DNA from: Streptomyces sp. TRM70350
GTDB taxonomy: Bacteria > Actinomycetota > Actinomycetes > Streptomycetales > Streptomycetaceae
NCBI RefSeq assembly: GCF_019219825.1
Contig: NZ_JAHUXH010000006.1
Location: 310,001 to 374,000, forward strand
Length of the DNA: 64,000 nucleotides
Direction: 5' to 3'
In this document: positions 1-8,523 of the stretch, piece after piece
Layout: the number at the start of each line of letters is the position of its first letter
Numbering within the stretch: position 1 is the first letter of the stretch
Notes under the pieces: generated by a model
Databases searched by the model: none
Told to the model about the DNA's origin: nothing
Seen by the model: the letters and a program-made list of their open reading frames with translations, nothing else
Made by a program: the position numbers and the translations under genes

Positions 1-2
1 TG

Positions 3-1025
3 GCGGAGCTGCCGCACCACGACCTCGGCTATCCCGATCCACGCGGCCTGCCCAGGCTGCGCATCGCACTCGCCGAGCTGCTGGGCCGCCGCCGGGGTGT
101 GGTCGCCGACCCGGAGCGGATCGTGGTCGTCTCGGGCGTGACCCAGGCGACGACGCTGCTCGTTGTCGTGCTGCACGCGCGCGGGATCCACACGATCGGC
201 GTCGAGGATCCCGGCAGCCCCCAGCACGACGGCGTGTACGCCTCGGCCGGCGTCACCTCCGCGCCGCTGCCGCTGGACGACGAGGGGCTCGCCATGGCAC
301 CGCTGCGGTCGTCCGCGGTGCGGGCCGTGGTGACGACGCCGGCGCACCAGTACCCGACCGGGATCGCGTACTCGGCCCAGCGCCGCGCCGAACTGCTCGA
401 CTGGGCGCGGTCGGTGGACGGGCTCGTCCTGGAGGACGACTACGACGGCGACTTCCGCTACGACCGGGCGCCCGTGGGAGCGCTCCAGGGCCTCGACCCC
501 GAACGCGTCGCCTATATGGGGTCCGTCAGCAAGTCCCTCGCCCCGGGACTGCGGCTCGGCTGGCTTCTGGTACCGGAGTGGCTGGCCGACGAGGTCATCG
601 CCCGCAAGCGGGCCCTCGACCTCGGCCATCCCGCCCTCGACCAGGCGCTGTTCGCCCGGTTCCTGGAGCGCGGCGACTACGACAGGCAGCTGCGGCGCTG
701 CCAGCGCGCGTACCGCGAACGGCGGGACGCCCTGGTGGCCGCGCTCGACGAGCACTTCCCCGGCGCCGAGGTGTCCGGGATCGCGGCGGGACTGCACGTC
801 ATCGCGACGCTGCCGGAGCGGTACGGGCCGCAGGAGCGGTTCCTCGCGCGCGTGGGGGCGGCTGGGATCGCCGTACGGACACTGTCGGAGTGCATGTACG
901 CGCGTGCGGGCGCCTCGGGGGGCGGGGACGCGGCAGTGCGGCTTGTTCTCGGGTACGCGCATGTGTCGCCGGGGCGGATTGGGGAGGGGGTGCGGGTGAT
1001 GGCGGAGGCGGTACGGGGCGCGTAG
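3..1025 (+). CDS. MocR/GntR-type regulator, C-terminal PLP aminotransferase-like domain (5' partial)
   Basis: The reading frame is already open at the window edge, so the N-terminal winged-helix half and the start codon lie upstream. What is visible (about 340 residues) is a fold-type I PLP domain. It opens with the MocR hallmark GYPDPRGLPRLRIAL, continues through LEDDYDGDFRYDR, and has the cofactor-binding lysine in SVSKSLAPGLRLGW. MocR proteins are transcription factors in which an aminotransferase-like domain senses PLP or amino compounds; many control PdxST or transporters. The target here cannot be told because the divergent or downstream partner is outside the window. The next gene (a phosphatase with its own ribosome site) looks unrelated. 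Confidence in the family is high. Confidence 0.9.
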   Translation, partial: AELPHHDLGYPDPRGLPRLRIALAELLGRRRGVVADPERIVVVSGVTQATTLLVVVLHARGIHTIGVEDPGSPQHDGVYASAGVTSAPLPLDDEGLAMAPLRSSAVRAVVTTPAHQYPTGIAYSAQRRAELLDWARSVDGLVLEDDYDGDFRYDRAPVGALQGLDPERVAYMGSVSKSLAPGLRLGWLLVPEWLADEVIARKRALDLGHPALDQALFARFLERGDYDRQLRRCQRAYRERRDALVAALDEHFPGAEVSGIAAGLHVIATLPERYGPQERFLARVGAAGIAVRTLSECMYARAGASGGGDAAVRLVLGYAHVSPGRIGEGVRVMAEAVRGA

Positions 1026-1192
1026 GGGAGGCGTCGGCTGCCCCCTGTGTCACAACCGCCCCCAGGTGTCACATGTCGCTCCCCGTGTCCCCGCGGCCCG
1101 TTGTTCACTCCTGGTTTGCGTGTGCGCTGCGACGTGCCAGTAGTTGTGGCATGGCAACTGGCCGGATTCCGTCCTGTCCTGGAGGCGCACCC

Positions 1193-2767
1193 ATGTCACA
1201 CCGACCCTTGCCCGGCCGCCGCAGCGTCCTGCGCGGCTCTCTCGCCGCGTCGGCGGCCCTGACTCTGCCCGTCGGTCCCGGCGCGGCGCCGGCCCTCGCC
1301 CTGTCGGGGCGTCCGAAGGCGGGCTGGGGCGTGCAGACGGGCGACGTGACCGCACACTCCGGACTGGTGTGGGTGCGCTCCGACCGCCCGGCCCGGATGA
1401 TCGTCGAGACCTCCGCGACCGAGTCGTTCCGCAACCCGCGCAGATGGTATGGCCCGCTGCTCGGCAAGGACTCCGACTTCACCGGCAGGACCCTGCTGCG
1501 CGGCCTGCCGCCCGGCGAGCAGATCCACTACCGCGTGCTGCTGGCCGACCCCGACGACCCGCGCCGCGCCGGCGAGCCGGTGACCGGCACCTTCCGTACG
1601 GCGCCCGCCCGGCGCCGCGACGGCGTGCGGTTCGTCTGGTCCGGTGATCTGGCGGGCCAGGGCTGGGGCATCAACCCGGAACTCGGCGGCTACCGGATCT
1701 ACGAGGCGATGGCCGCCCTGGACCCGGACTTCTTCATCTGCAGCGGCGACAACGTCTACGCCGACGGGCCGCTCACCGAGACCGTGGCGCTGCCCGACGG
1801 GCGGACCTGGCGGAACATCACCACCGAGGAGAAGGCGAAGGTCGCCGAGACGCTGGCGGAGTTCCGCGGCAACTTCCGCTACAACCTGCTGGACGAGAAC
1901 CTGCGCGCGTTCAACGCCCAGGTGCCGTCCATCATCCAGTGGGACGACCACGAGGTCACCAACAACTGGTACCCGGGCGAGATCCTCACCGACAGCCGGT
2001 ACACGGAGAAGAACGTCGACGTGCTCGCCGCGCGTGCCCGGCAGGCGTTCTCGGAGTACTTCCCCATATCGACGCTGCGCCGCCCCGACGGCCGGATCTA
2101 CCGGGTGCAGCACTACGGCCCGCTGCTGGACGTCTTCGTCCTGGACATGCGCACCTACCGCAACGCCAACTCGACGGACGACCAGACCACCGACGCACAG
2201 GGCATTCTCGGCCGCGAGCAGTTGCAGTGGCTCAAGCGGGAGCTGTCCCGGTCGCGGGCGGTATGGAAGGTGATCGCCTCCGACATGCCGCTCGGCCTGG
2301 TCGTGCCGGACACCGGGGACGGCAAGCCGAACATCGAGGCGGTCGCGCAGGGCGACCCGGGCGCCCCGCTCGGCCGTGAGCTGCAGATCGCCGAACTGCT
2401 GCGGTTCATCAAGCACCGGCGGATCACGGGCACGGTGTGGGTGACGGCCGACGTGCACTACACCTCGGCGCAGCACTACCAGCCGTCGCGGGCGGCGTTC
2501 ACGGACTTCGAGCCGTTCTGGGAGTTCGTGTCCGGCCCGCTCAACGCCGGTGCCTTTCCGGCGAACGCGCTCGACAACACGTTCGGTCCGGAGCGGGTGT
2601 TCGTGAAGGCGCCGACGACGGCCAACGTCTCCCCCGCGAACGGCTACCAGTTCTTCGGCGAGGTCGACATCGACGGCGACACCGCCGAGCTGACGGTCCG
2701 CCTGCGCGAGCAGGACGGCACGGTGCTGTTCACGAAGGTGCTGCAGCCGGGGCGGGTCGGGCAGTAG
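1193..2767 (+). CDS. phoD: PhoD-family alkaline phosphatase/phosphodiesterase, Tat-exported
   Basis: Predicted secreted phosphomonoesterase/phosphodiesterase of the PhoD family, 524 residues, the usual length. The start is the ATG with a GGAGG site seven bases upstream at 1181-1185. The N-terminus has a twin-arginine signal (GRRSVLRGSLAASAALTLP), expected for enzymes that fold with Fe/Ca before export. An N-terminal PhoD domain (about residues 40-150) precedes the metallophosphatase core, with metal-ligand motifs SGDNVYADGP, WDDHEVTNNW and TADVHYTSAQHY. PhoD enzymes scavenge phosphate from organic phosphates and teichoic-acid-like polymers under PhoP control. No PHO box was positively identified. 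The gene stands alone and is followed by a strong hairpin. Confidence 0.92.
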   Translation: MSHRPLPGRRSVLRGSLAASAALTLPVGPGAAPALALSGRPKAGWGVQTGDVTAHSGLVWVRSDRPARMIVETSATESFRNPRRWYGPLLGKDSDFTGRTLLRGLPPGEQIHYRVLLADPDDPRRAGEPVTGTFRTAPARRRDGVRFVWSGDLAGQGWGINPELGGYRIYEAMAALDPDFFICSGDNVYADGPLTETVALPDGRTWRNITTEEKAKVAETLAEFRGNFRYNLLDENLRAFNAQVPSIIQWDDHEVTNNWYPGEILTDSRYTEKNVDVLAARARQAFSEYFPISTLRRPDGRIYRVQHYGPLLDVFVLDMRTYRNANSTDDQTTDAQGILGREQLQWLKRELSRSRAVWKVIASDMPLGLVVPDTGDGKPNIEAVAQGDPGAPLGRELQIAELLRFIKHRRITGTVWVTADVHYTSAQHYQPSRAAFTDFEPFWEFVSGPLNAGAFPANALDNTFGPERVFVKAPTTANVSPANGYQFFGEVDIDGDTAELTVRLREQDGTVLFTKVLQPGRVGQ

Positions 2768-2787
2768 CTCCCGTACCCTCGGGAACG

Positions 2788-2826
2788 CGTGCCGCGCACC
2801 GGCGTCATCCCCTGGTGCGCGGCACG
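2788..2826 (+). terminator. Intrinsic-type hairpin after phoD
   Basis: A 13-bp perfect stem (left arm 2788-2800, right arm 2814-2826, loop of 13 bases) sits 20 bases after the phosphatase stop. There is no U-tract, which is common for Streptomyces terminators. It separates phoD from the SWIM gene. Confidence 0.7.
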
Positions 2827-2910
2827 GTCGTATCCGCCTCAACTCTGCTGCTTCCGCGGTGCTTTCGCAGGTCGGAGCCGATTGTCAGTGGTCGCCTCTA
2901 CGGTTTTCCC

Positions 2911-4323
2911 ATGACGCGATCTTTGCAGGCCGTGGCCTATCGGCGACCCTCCGTGCTGGAGTCCGCGGCGGACGGACAGCGCCTGGGTCTGGAGACCTCA
3001 CGAGGTGCGACGCCCTCGGGCGTGCGGGACCATCCGCAGTTCTTCGCGGGGTTTCTGACAGCGCCTCAAGTGGCTGCGGCAGGGCTGCTGGCGGTGGCGG
3101 ACGTGGCGGCCGCGCGGTACTACCAGCGGCAGCTGCGCGCCTCGCTCGACCCGGTGGTGACGGGCAACGGCGACCGGCTTCGCTTCGAGTCGTTCTCCGG
3201 CTGCGGCGGGGTGTACGCGCGCCTCGACGTCCTGGAGGCAGGCCTCGACGGCGACACGGTGGGGCACGGGACGACGAACGTCGACGTCAACAACCCGCTG
3301 CGCGAGGCGCTGTCGAGAATCGGCTCCACCGACCCGCTCCACCTCCGGGTCGGCCCGGACCAGCTGGCGGTGACCACGCTGGGCGGCCCGGTCGTGGAGA
3401 AGAAGGTGCCGCTTCCCGACCGCTGGCTGCGGGGCTTCGCCGAGGCCCAGGTCATCGCCGCCGGCTTCGACCTGCGGGCGGAGCTGCCGGCCGCCGAGGC
3501 GGTGCGGTTCCTGCGGTCGCTGCCCCGGGGCGGCGGGCGTGGCGCGTCGGGCGGCGCCCGCTGGGTGGTGCCGACCGGCCGAGGGCTGCGGCCGAGCACC
3601 CGGGCCGTGCCCGGCGCGGTGTGCCTGCCCGGCCCGGAGCGGCTGGTCGCCCTCCAGCGGGTGCTGCGGCATGCGACGGCCCTGCGGGTGTACGGCCCAG
3701 CGGTCACCGGCGACGCCGCCGCCACGTCCGCCGCCTGGGAGGCCGTCCTGCCGGGCATGCGGCTCACCCTCACGCTGTCCCCCGACGCCGCACGCGGGTT
3801 CTCCGGCGAGGGCGGCGTCCTCGACGCGCTGGCCACCGACGAGGCCGCCGAGGACGCGGAGCTGATCTCGGTGCTGCTGGCGTGGGAGCCCCGCGTCGAC
3901 GTCTCCGACCTCGCCGCCGCCTCCGGGCTGACCGCCCAGCGTGTCCGTGCGGCCCTGGTCCGCCTCGGCACCTCGGGGCGCGTCGGGTACGACGTGGCGG
4001 AGGCGGCCTACTTCCACCGCGAACTGCCCTACGACGCCGAGCGCGTGGAGCGGCACAACCCGCGACTGCGGTCGGCCCGCGCACTGGTGGCGGCGGGCGC
4101 GGTGGCCCTGGACGGGGCCGTCGCCACGGTGACGGCGGAGGACGGGCACGCGCACCGGGTGCGCGAGCAGGCGGGGGCGCTGAGCTGCAGCTGTCTGTGG
4201 TGGGCGAAGTACCGGGGCGGGCGCGGACCGTGCAAGCACGCGCTGGCAGTGCGCATGGTGCGGCGCGGGGTCGCCGTGGAGCGGGCCGGACAGCCGGAGC
4301 GGGTCGACGGGGGTGTGCGATGA
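2911..4323 (+). CDS. SWIM zinc-finger family protein
   Basis: A 470-residue protein with a C-terminal SWIM zinc finger: the CxC pair in LSCSCLWW and the CxH pair in GPCKHALAV, at about residues 424-445. SWIM fingers are thought to bind nucleic acid or protein. The N-terminal and central parts match the helix-rich actinobacterial SWIM proteins that are co-transcribed with large repeat proteins, a MoxR-type AAA ATPase and a VWA protein. The ATG start was chosen because homologous sequence begins there; the upstream Shine-Dalgarno site is weak. The stop overlaps the next start as ATGA, so the two genes are translationally coupled. The function of the module is unknown; a chaperone-like MoxR/VWA role is inference from families. 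Confidence 0.82.
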   Translation: MTRSLQAVAYRRPSVLESAADGQRLGLETSRGATPSGVRDHPQFFAGFLTAPQVAAAGLLAVADVAAARYYQRQLRASLDPVVTGNGDRLRFESFSGCGGVYARLDVLEAGLDGDTVGHGTTNVDVNNPLREALSRIGSTDPLHLRVGPDQLAVTTLGGPVVEKKVPLPDRWLRGFAEAQVIAAGFDLRAELPAAEAVRFLRSLPRGGGRGASGGARWVVPTGRGLRPSTRAVPGAVCLPGPERLVALQRVLRHATALRVYGPAVTGDAAATSAAWEAVLPGMRLTLTLSPDAARGFSGEGGVLDALATDEAAEDAELISVLLAWEPRVDVSDLAAASGLTAQRVRAALVRLGTSGRVGYDVAEAAYFHRELPYDAERVERHNPRLRSARALVAAGAVALDGAVATVTAEDGHAHRVREQAGALSCSCLWWAKYRGGRGPCKHALAVRMVRRGVAVERAGQPERVDGGVR

Positions 4324-6980
4324 GTGCGCTGATGGAGTTGGTGCGGGCGGGCCGTACGGCGGACGTGGTGGGCCTGCTGGACGGGATGACGGACGCCGAA
4401 CGGCGGTCATGCGTGCCGGAGTTGAAGGCGCTGCGCAAGGAGTTGCGGGCAGCGCCCTGGGAGGCGGAGGCACGTCGCGCGTATCCCGCGCTGCACGCGG
4501 CCGGGGCGGCCTGCCAGACGGGCGCGGCGGGGGTGGCGAACTGGATCGCGGCCACCGACCTGCGCTGGTCCCCGACGTCGCCGGGCGTGCTGCTGCATGT
4601 CCTGGGCGACCGGGAAACCGACTGGCTGGCGGATGTGACGCACCGGCTCGCGCAGCGCCCGGTCACCGCCTTGGTGCCGTACGAGCTGATGGCCGGTCTG
4701 GTACGGCTCTGCGGCTGCCTGGTGCCGACGACCGACGCCTACGTCCGGGGCTGGATCGACCACCTGCGCGCCTCGTGGCAGCGCGGGGGCACGCTGCTCG
4801 ACCGGTTGCGGCAGGACCCGCACCTGCGGGAGCTCGTCGCCGCCCTGTTCGAGACGGACGACATCGGCAGCCGGCTCCAGTGGCCGAACCACGACGGCCC
4901 GGACAGCTGGACCGGCGCGCTGGCACAGCTGACCGTCGAGGGCGCCCTCGACCGCGGGGCGACGGTCGACGCGTGCGTGGCGCGGCTGCTGCGGGGTGGT
5001 CCGACCGCCGACCAGCGGGTGTTCCTGCGGTTGTTGAAGTGCCTCGCGCTCACCCGGGACGAGGAGCGGGAGCGGACGGCCGACTGGCTGGCACTGGCCT
5101 CGGACGCGGCGTCGACGGTGGCCTCGTACGCCCAGACCGTCCTCGGTGGTCTGGCGCTGGGCGGCGAGATGGCGCCACGTCAACTGGCGGAGATGTCGGA
5201 GGCGGTCCTGTTCCGCACCGAGAAGAAGCTCGTGCGGGCCCAGCTCGTGCTGCTGGGCAAGGTGCTCGCGCGGGACGCGTCCGCGGCCGGAGAGCTGCTG
5301 CGGGCCGTCGCGCAGGCCTTCGGGCACGAGGACGCAGAGGTCCAGGAGCGGGCACTGAAGCTGGTCGAACGCCACGTCCAGAAGGTCGACTCGGCTCGGG
5401 CGCGGGCGGACCTGGCCATGGCCGCCGAGCAGTTGGTTCCCGGCCTGCGCGCCCGGGCGGTCGGGACACTGGGCGCGGCACCCGCGGATCCGGAGCCTAC
5501 GAGCTACGAGGAGCTGCTGCCCCCGGCACCGCAGCCGACGCGTCTGGCCCCCGCCGCCGCGTCCGCCATGGAGCTGGCCGAGGAGGTGGGGGCGGCGCTG
5601 GCCGCCGAGCCGGGTGTGACCGGCTTCGAGCGGGCCCTGGACGGCCTGGTCCGCCACGCACACCAGGACCGCGACGCCCTGCTGGCAGCCCTGGAGCCGG
5701 TGATCACCCGGCGCTGGTGGGACAGCGCCGACGGGGCCCTGTCGGGCGACAGCTTCGGCAGCGCGTACGGCGCCGTGTCCGACGCCGCCGACGGCCTCGA
5801 CCTTCTCCTCGCCACCCTGCGCGGCAGATTCCGCACGGCCACACTGCACGCGCACGTCCAGCGCGGGTCTGCCTCCCGCGACTGCGTGCACGGTGCCCTG
5901 TTCCGGGCGTTCGAGTGCCGCCTGTGGGAGGTGGCGTACCGGATGCGCACCGACCCACTGCCCTTCCTGCTGTCCACCCCGACCTGGAGCACGGGCCTGC
6001 TGGAACCGGCCGAGCTGGTCGAACGCCTCGACACCTACCGGCGCCTGGATGCCCAGGTCGCGGCCACCGACTTCGCGCAGGCCCTGCTGCGGGTGCGCCG
6101 CGCGGACCGGGAGGCGGCCGAATCGGCGGCCCGGCGGGCTGCGGCACTCGGCACGGAGGAAGGGACACGGCTCGCCGCCTGGCTGACCTCCGAGGCCCCC
6201 GCGCTCCCCACCGTCCGGCGGCGGACCTCGGGCCCGCGCGTCCTGGTCGAGCTCGGCGAGGTCCCCGACCTGCAGCAGGACTTCCCGGCGGAGCTGCGGC
6301 CACTGGGCAGGCCGATGAGCGTCTTCCAGAAAAAGCGGTGGTGCTACCACTGGGACGACGACATACGACAGCACTGGTCGGCCCTGCTGCCGGAGCGGCG
6401 CGAGCTGGTGGCGGCACGGTTGCTGCAGGATCTGTCCGACCTCGCCGTGGACGACTCCCGGGGTGCCGCCGCCGCACTGCCGCCGCTCGCCGAGTCCGGC
6501 GGCGAGGCGGGCGAGGCCGTCCATCTGGGCCTCGCCTACGGGCTGGGAGCGCGGCATGAGGAGGACCGGCTCGCCGCCGTGGACGCGCTGCTGGTGCTCG
6601 CCGCGCGCGGGCAGTTGGACGCGGCCCGGCTGGGCGCGGACCTCGGGCAGCTGGTCCGGTGCGGCGCGGTGAAGACGCAGCGGCTGGCCGAGTCGGCGCG
6701 GACGGCGGCGGCCACCGGCGCCAACGCCACCATCTGGAGCGTGCTGAGCCGGACGCTGCCCGCGCTGCTCGCCGATCTCACGACCGGCGGCGCGGCCCCG
6801 CCGACCCGGGGGCTCGGGGAGCTGCTCGCGGTGGCGGCCGAGTGCGCCGAGCGGACGGGGGCGCGCGGCGATCTGCCGCATCTGGCGCAGGCGGCGGCCC
6901 GGCGTGGCTCCTCACGTGTGGTGACGCAGGCGCGTCGGCTGCGCAGTGCGCTGGTCGAGGAGGTGGCTGCCTCATGCTGA
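4320..6980 (+). CDS. Large helical-repeat protein, probably DUF6493 family
   Basis: An 886-residue protein coupled to the SWIM gene by a 4-base ATGA overlap. It is rich in Leu, Ala and Glu with repeated amphipathic helices typical of HEAT/ARM-like scaffolds; no catalytic motif is seen. Actinobacterial SWIM genes are commonly followed by a DUF6493 protein of this size, then a MoxR-family ATPase and VWA-domain gene, resembling the YehQ/YehI/YehL/YehP group of enterobacteria. The assignment to DUF6493 is by context and general similarity, not a profile search. Its last codons overlap an ATG at 6974 that would start the next operon gene, but an IS110 element begins there. The module therefore looks truncated on the 3' side. 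Confidence 0.6.
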   Translation: MSALMELVRAGRTADVVGLLDGMTDAERRSCVPELKALRKELRAAPWEAEARRAYPALHAAGAACQTGAAGVANWIAATDLRWSPTSPGVLLHVLGDRETDWLADVTHRLAQRPVTALVPYELMAGLVRLCGCLVPTTDAYVRGWIDHLRASWQRGGTLLDRLRQDPHLRELVAALFETDDIGSRLQWPNHDGPDSWTGALAQLTVEGALDRGATVDACVARLLRGGPTADQRVFLRLLKCLALTRDEERERTADWLALASDAASTVASYAQTVLGGLALGGEMAPRQLAEMSEAVLFRTEKKLVRAQLVLLGKVLARDASAAGELLRAVAQAFGHEDAEVQERALKLVERHVQKVDSARARADLAMAAEQLVPGLRARAVGTLGAAPADPEPTSYEELLPPAPQPTRLAPAAASAMELAEEVGAALAAEPGVTGFERALDGLVRHAHQDRDALLAALEPVITRRWWDSADGALSGDSFGSAYGAVSDAADGLDLLLATLRGRFRTATLHAHVQRGSASRDCVHGALFRAFECRLWEVAYRMRTDPLPFLLSTPTWSTGLLEPAELVERLDTYRRLDAQVAATDFAQALLRVRRADREAAESAARRAAALGTEEGTRLAAWLTSEAPALPTVRRRTSGPRVLVELGEVPDLQQDFPAELRPLGRPMSVFQKKRWCYHWDDDIRQHWSALLPERRELVAARLLQDLSDLAVDDSRGAAAALPPLAESGGEAGEAVHLGLAYGLGARHEEDRLAAVDALLVLAARGQLDAARLGADLGQLVRCGAVKTQRLAESARTAAATGANATIWSVLSRTLPALLADLTTGGAAPPTRGLGELLAVAAECAERTGARGDLPHLAQAAARRGSSRVVTQARRLRSALVEEVAASC

Positions 6981-8217
6981 AGTCAAGCCACACGACGCAG
7001 TTTTGGGCCGTGCCTCGTAGGGTTTGCGGTCGCGGAGCATGGCGTAGAGGACGTTGACGCGGCGGCGGGCCAGAGCAATCAGGGCCTGGTGATGCCGTTT
7101 GCCCTCGCTGCGCTTGCGGTCGCAGAAGGCCCGCGAGGTGGGGTCGCGCTGGATGGCGCAGAACGCGGACTGGTGGAAGACCCGCTTGAGGGCCTTGTCA
7201 CCTCCCAGTGCGCTGCGCGAGGAGCGGATCTTGCCGGACTGGGCCGGCACGGGCGCCGGCCCGCAGGCGGCGGCCAGGCATCACCGCTGGCAAAGCGGCG
7301 ATGCTCACCGGCCAGGGCGAGGAATTCTGCCGTCAGGATGGCCCCCATCCCCGGCAGGCTGCGGATGAGGGCCCCGTCAGGGTGGACGTCGACCAGCTCC
7401 TCGATCTCGGCCTCCAAGGTCTTCAGCCGGCCTTTGACGGTGAGCAGGTCGTCGGCGAGTTCCTTGATGAGCTGTGCGGTGCGGCGTTCGCCGGGCACCG
7501 CCGTGTGCTGAGCACGGGCCGCGGCGAGCGCGGCCTCGGCCAGGCCCCTGGCGGTGGGCTGACCGACACCGCGCCTTGCAGGCATGCGGTGATGCGTCCC
7601 GCTCCGGCCCGGCGGATCTCTTGTGGTGTGACGTAACGAGCCAGCAGCCGCAGGCTGGACCTGTTCGTCGGATCGGTGGCCTTCTCCAGGCCGGGGTGGA
7701 TGGAAGCGAGCAGGTCACGCAGCCGGTTGATGCGGGCCGTGGTCTCCTTCACCAGCACGGTGCGGTGGGACACCAGCAGCCGCAGCTCGGCGGTGGCCTC
7801 ATCCGGCAGGCGCACCTGGCGCAGGTCGGTGCGGAGCATGACCTGCTCGGCGATGACCTTGGCATCGCGGGGGTCGGACTTGTTTTCCCCGCCGCGCGTG
7901 CCGCGGCGGGCGCGGTTGACGGCCAGGCCGGGCACGTGGACCACACGGAAGCCGGCAGCGAGCAGCATCGCGGTCAGCAGGGCCGCCACCGAGCCCATCA
8001 GGTCCACTCCGACGGTGAGTTCGCCGTGCTCGGTCTGGACGGCCTTGAGGCCGGCGATCGCCTGGCCGATGGCATCAGGGTCGTTGTCGACCCGCCGGCT
8101 GGTGATCTGACGGCCGCGGTCGTCGGTGACCGCGAGCCAGTGGAAGTCCTTGGCGATGTCGAACCCCGCGTTGGCGGACAAGGTGACGCTCCCCTCGTCG
8201 AACAGCCTGTGGCGCAA
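6972..8217 (-). pseudogene. IS110 transposase, two frameshifts
   Basis: Three consecutive reading frames together give a full-length (about 400-residue) IS110 transposase. The N-terminal RuvC-like DEDD domain (GFDIAKDFHWLAVT, ENKSDPRDAKVIAEQ) is read from 8217 down to about 7585. The middle part (HTAVPGERRTAQLIKELADD, IRSLPGMGAILTAEFLAL) is in a second frame to about 7285. The C-terminal Transposase_20 part (PAQSGKIRSSRSALGGDKAL, HQSAFCAI) is in a third frame. Each junction fits a single-base loss: at 7285 the expected codon between GD and LAAA has only two bases. The enzyme, a DNA recombinase, should be inactive unless these are sequencing errors. The stop falls at the host junction. Confidence 0.85.
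6974..7057 (+). pseudogene. Start-codon remnant of the third operon gene, cut by IS110
   Basis: ATGCTGA at 6974-6980 would couple a third gene to the DUF6493-like gene by a 7-base overlap. The frame runs only 27 codons, into the end of the IS110 element, and ends at 7057. I infer that a downstream gene (MoxR-type ATPase or VWA protein in relatives) was displaced or lost when the element inserted. It could also be a chance ATG. Confidence 0.3.
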
Positions 8218-8396
8218 CTCCTTCCGCCCGTCCTCGCCCTACCCAGCGATGGTCCGCAGAGCCTGATCAGCGGTCCGGAAGAAGTGGCGGGACAGGGGGA
8301 TCAGCCACCCGAGCCATGGACGGCAGCCGGCATGAAAGAAGGTAGGGCCGCATGACGTGGGCGGGGTTGGTACGGAGGGTGGGCTGATCACTCATG
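8218..8396 (-). ncRNA. Candidate IS110 bridge-RNA region
   Basis: In IS110-group elements the non-coding stretch between the left end and the recombinase gene encodes the structured bridge RNA that pairs with target and donor DNA. This stretch has the right place, orientation and length. I did not fold it, and no loop complementary to the flanks was established, so the call rests on position alone. Confidence 0.25.
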
Positions 8397-8523
8397 TCAC
8401 CGCAGGTCACTGACCTGCCGCCACACAATCATAAAAAGAGCAACAATACGGACGGATCCACGCTTTACCGATCAGTCACAAAGCGTTCGTGATCACGCAA
8501 CACCCTTCCTTCACAGTGGGTAC

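Larger units (their letters stand above)
6972..8396 (-). mobile_element. IS110-family insertion sequence, decayed
   Basis: The element comprises a broken DEDD transposase gene on the minus strand plus about 180 bases of non-coding DNA upstream of it, the layout of IS110-group elements. Such elements lack terminal inverted repeats, so the ends are estimates. The hexamer CTCATG occurs at both proposed edges (6971-6976 and 8391-8396) and may mark the recombination core. The insertion lies exactly at the 3' end of the SWIM/DUF6493-like gene pair. Confidence 0.65.

Noticed and set aside
578..1192. N-terminal extension of the PhoD phosphatase frame
   Set aside because: The extra frame overlaps the MocR gene; the Tat signal and a GGAGG site place the true start at 1193.
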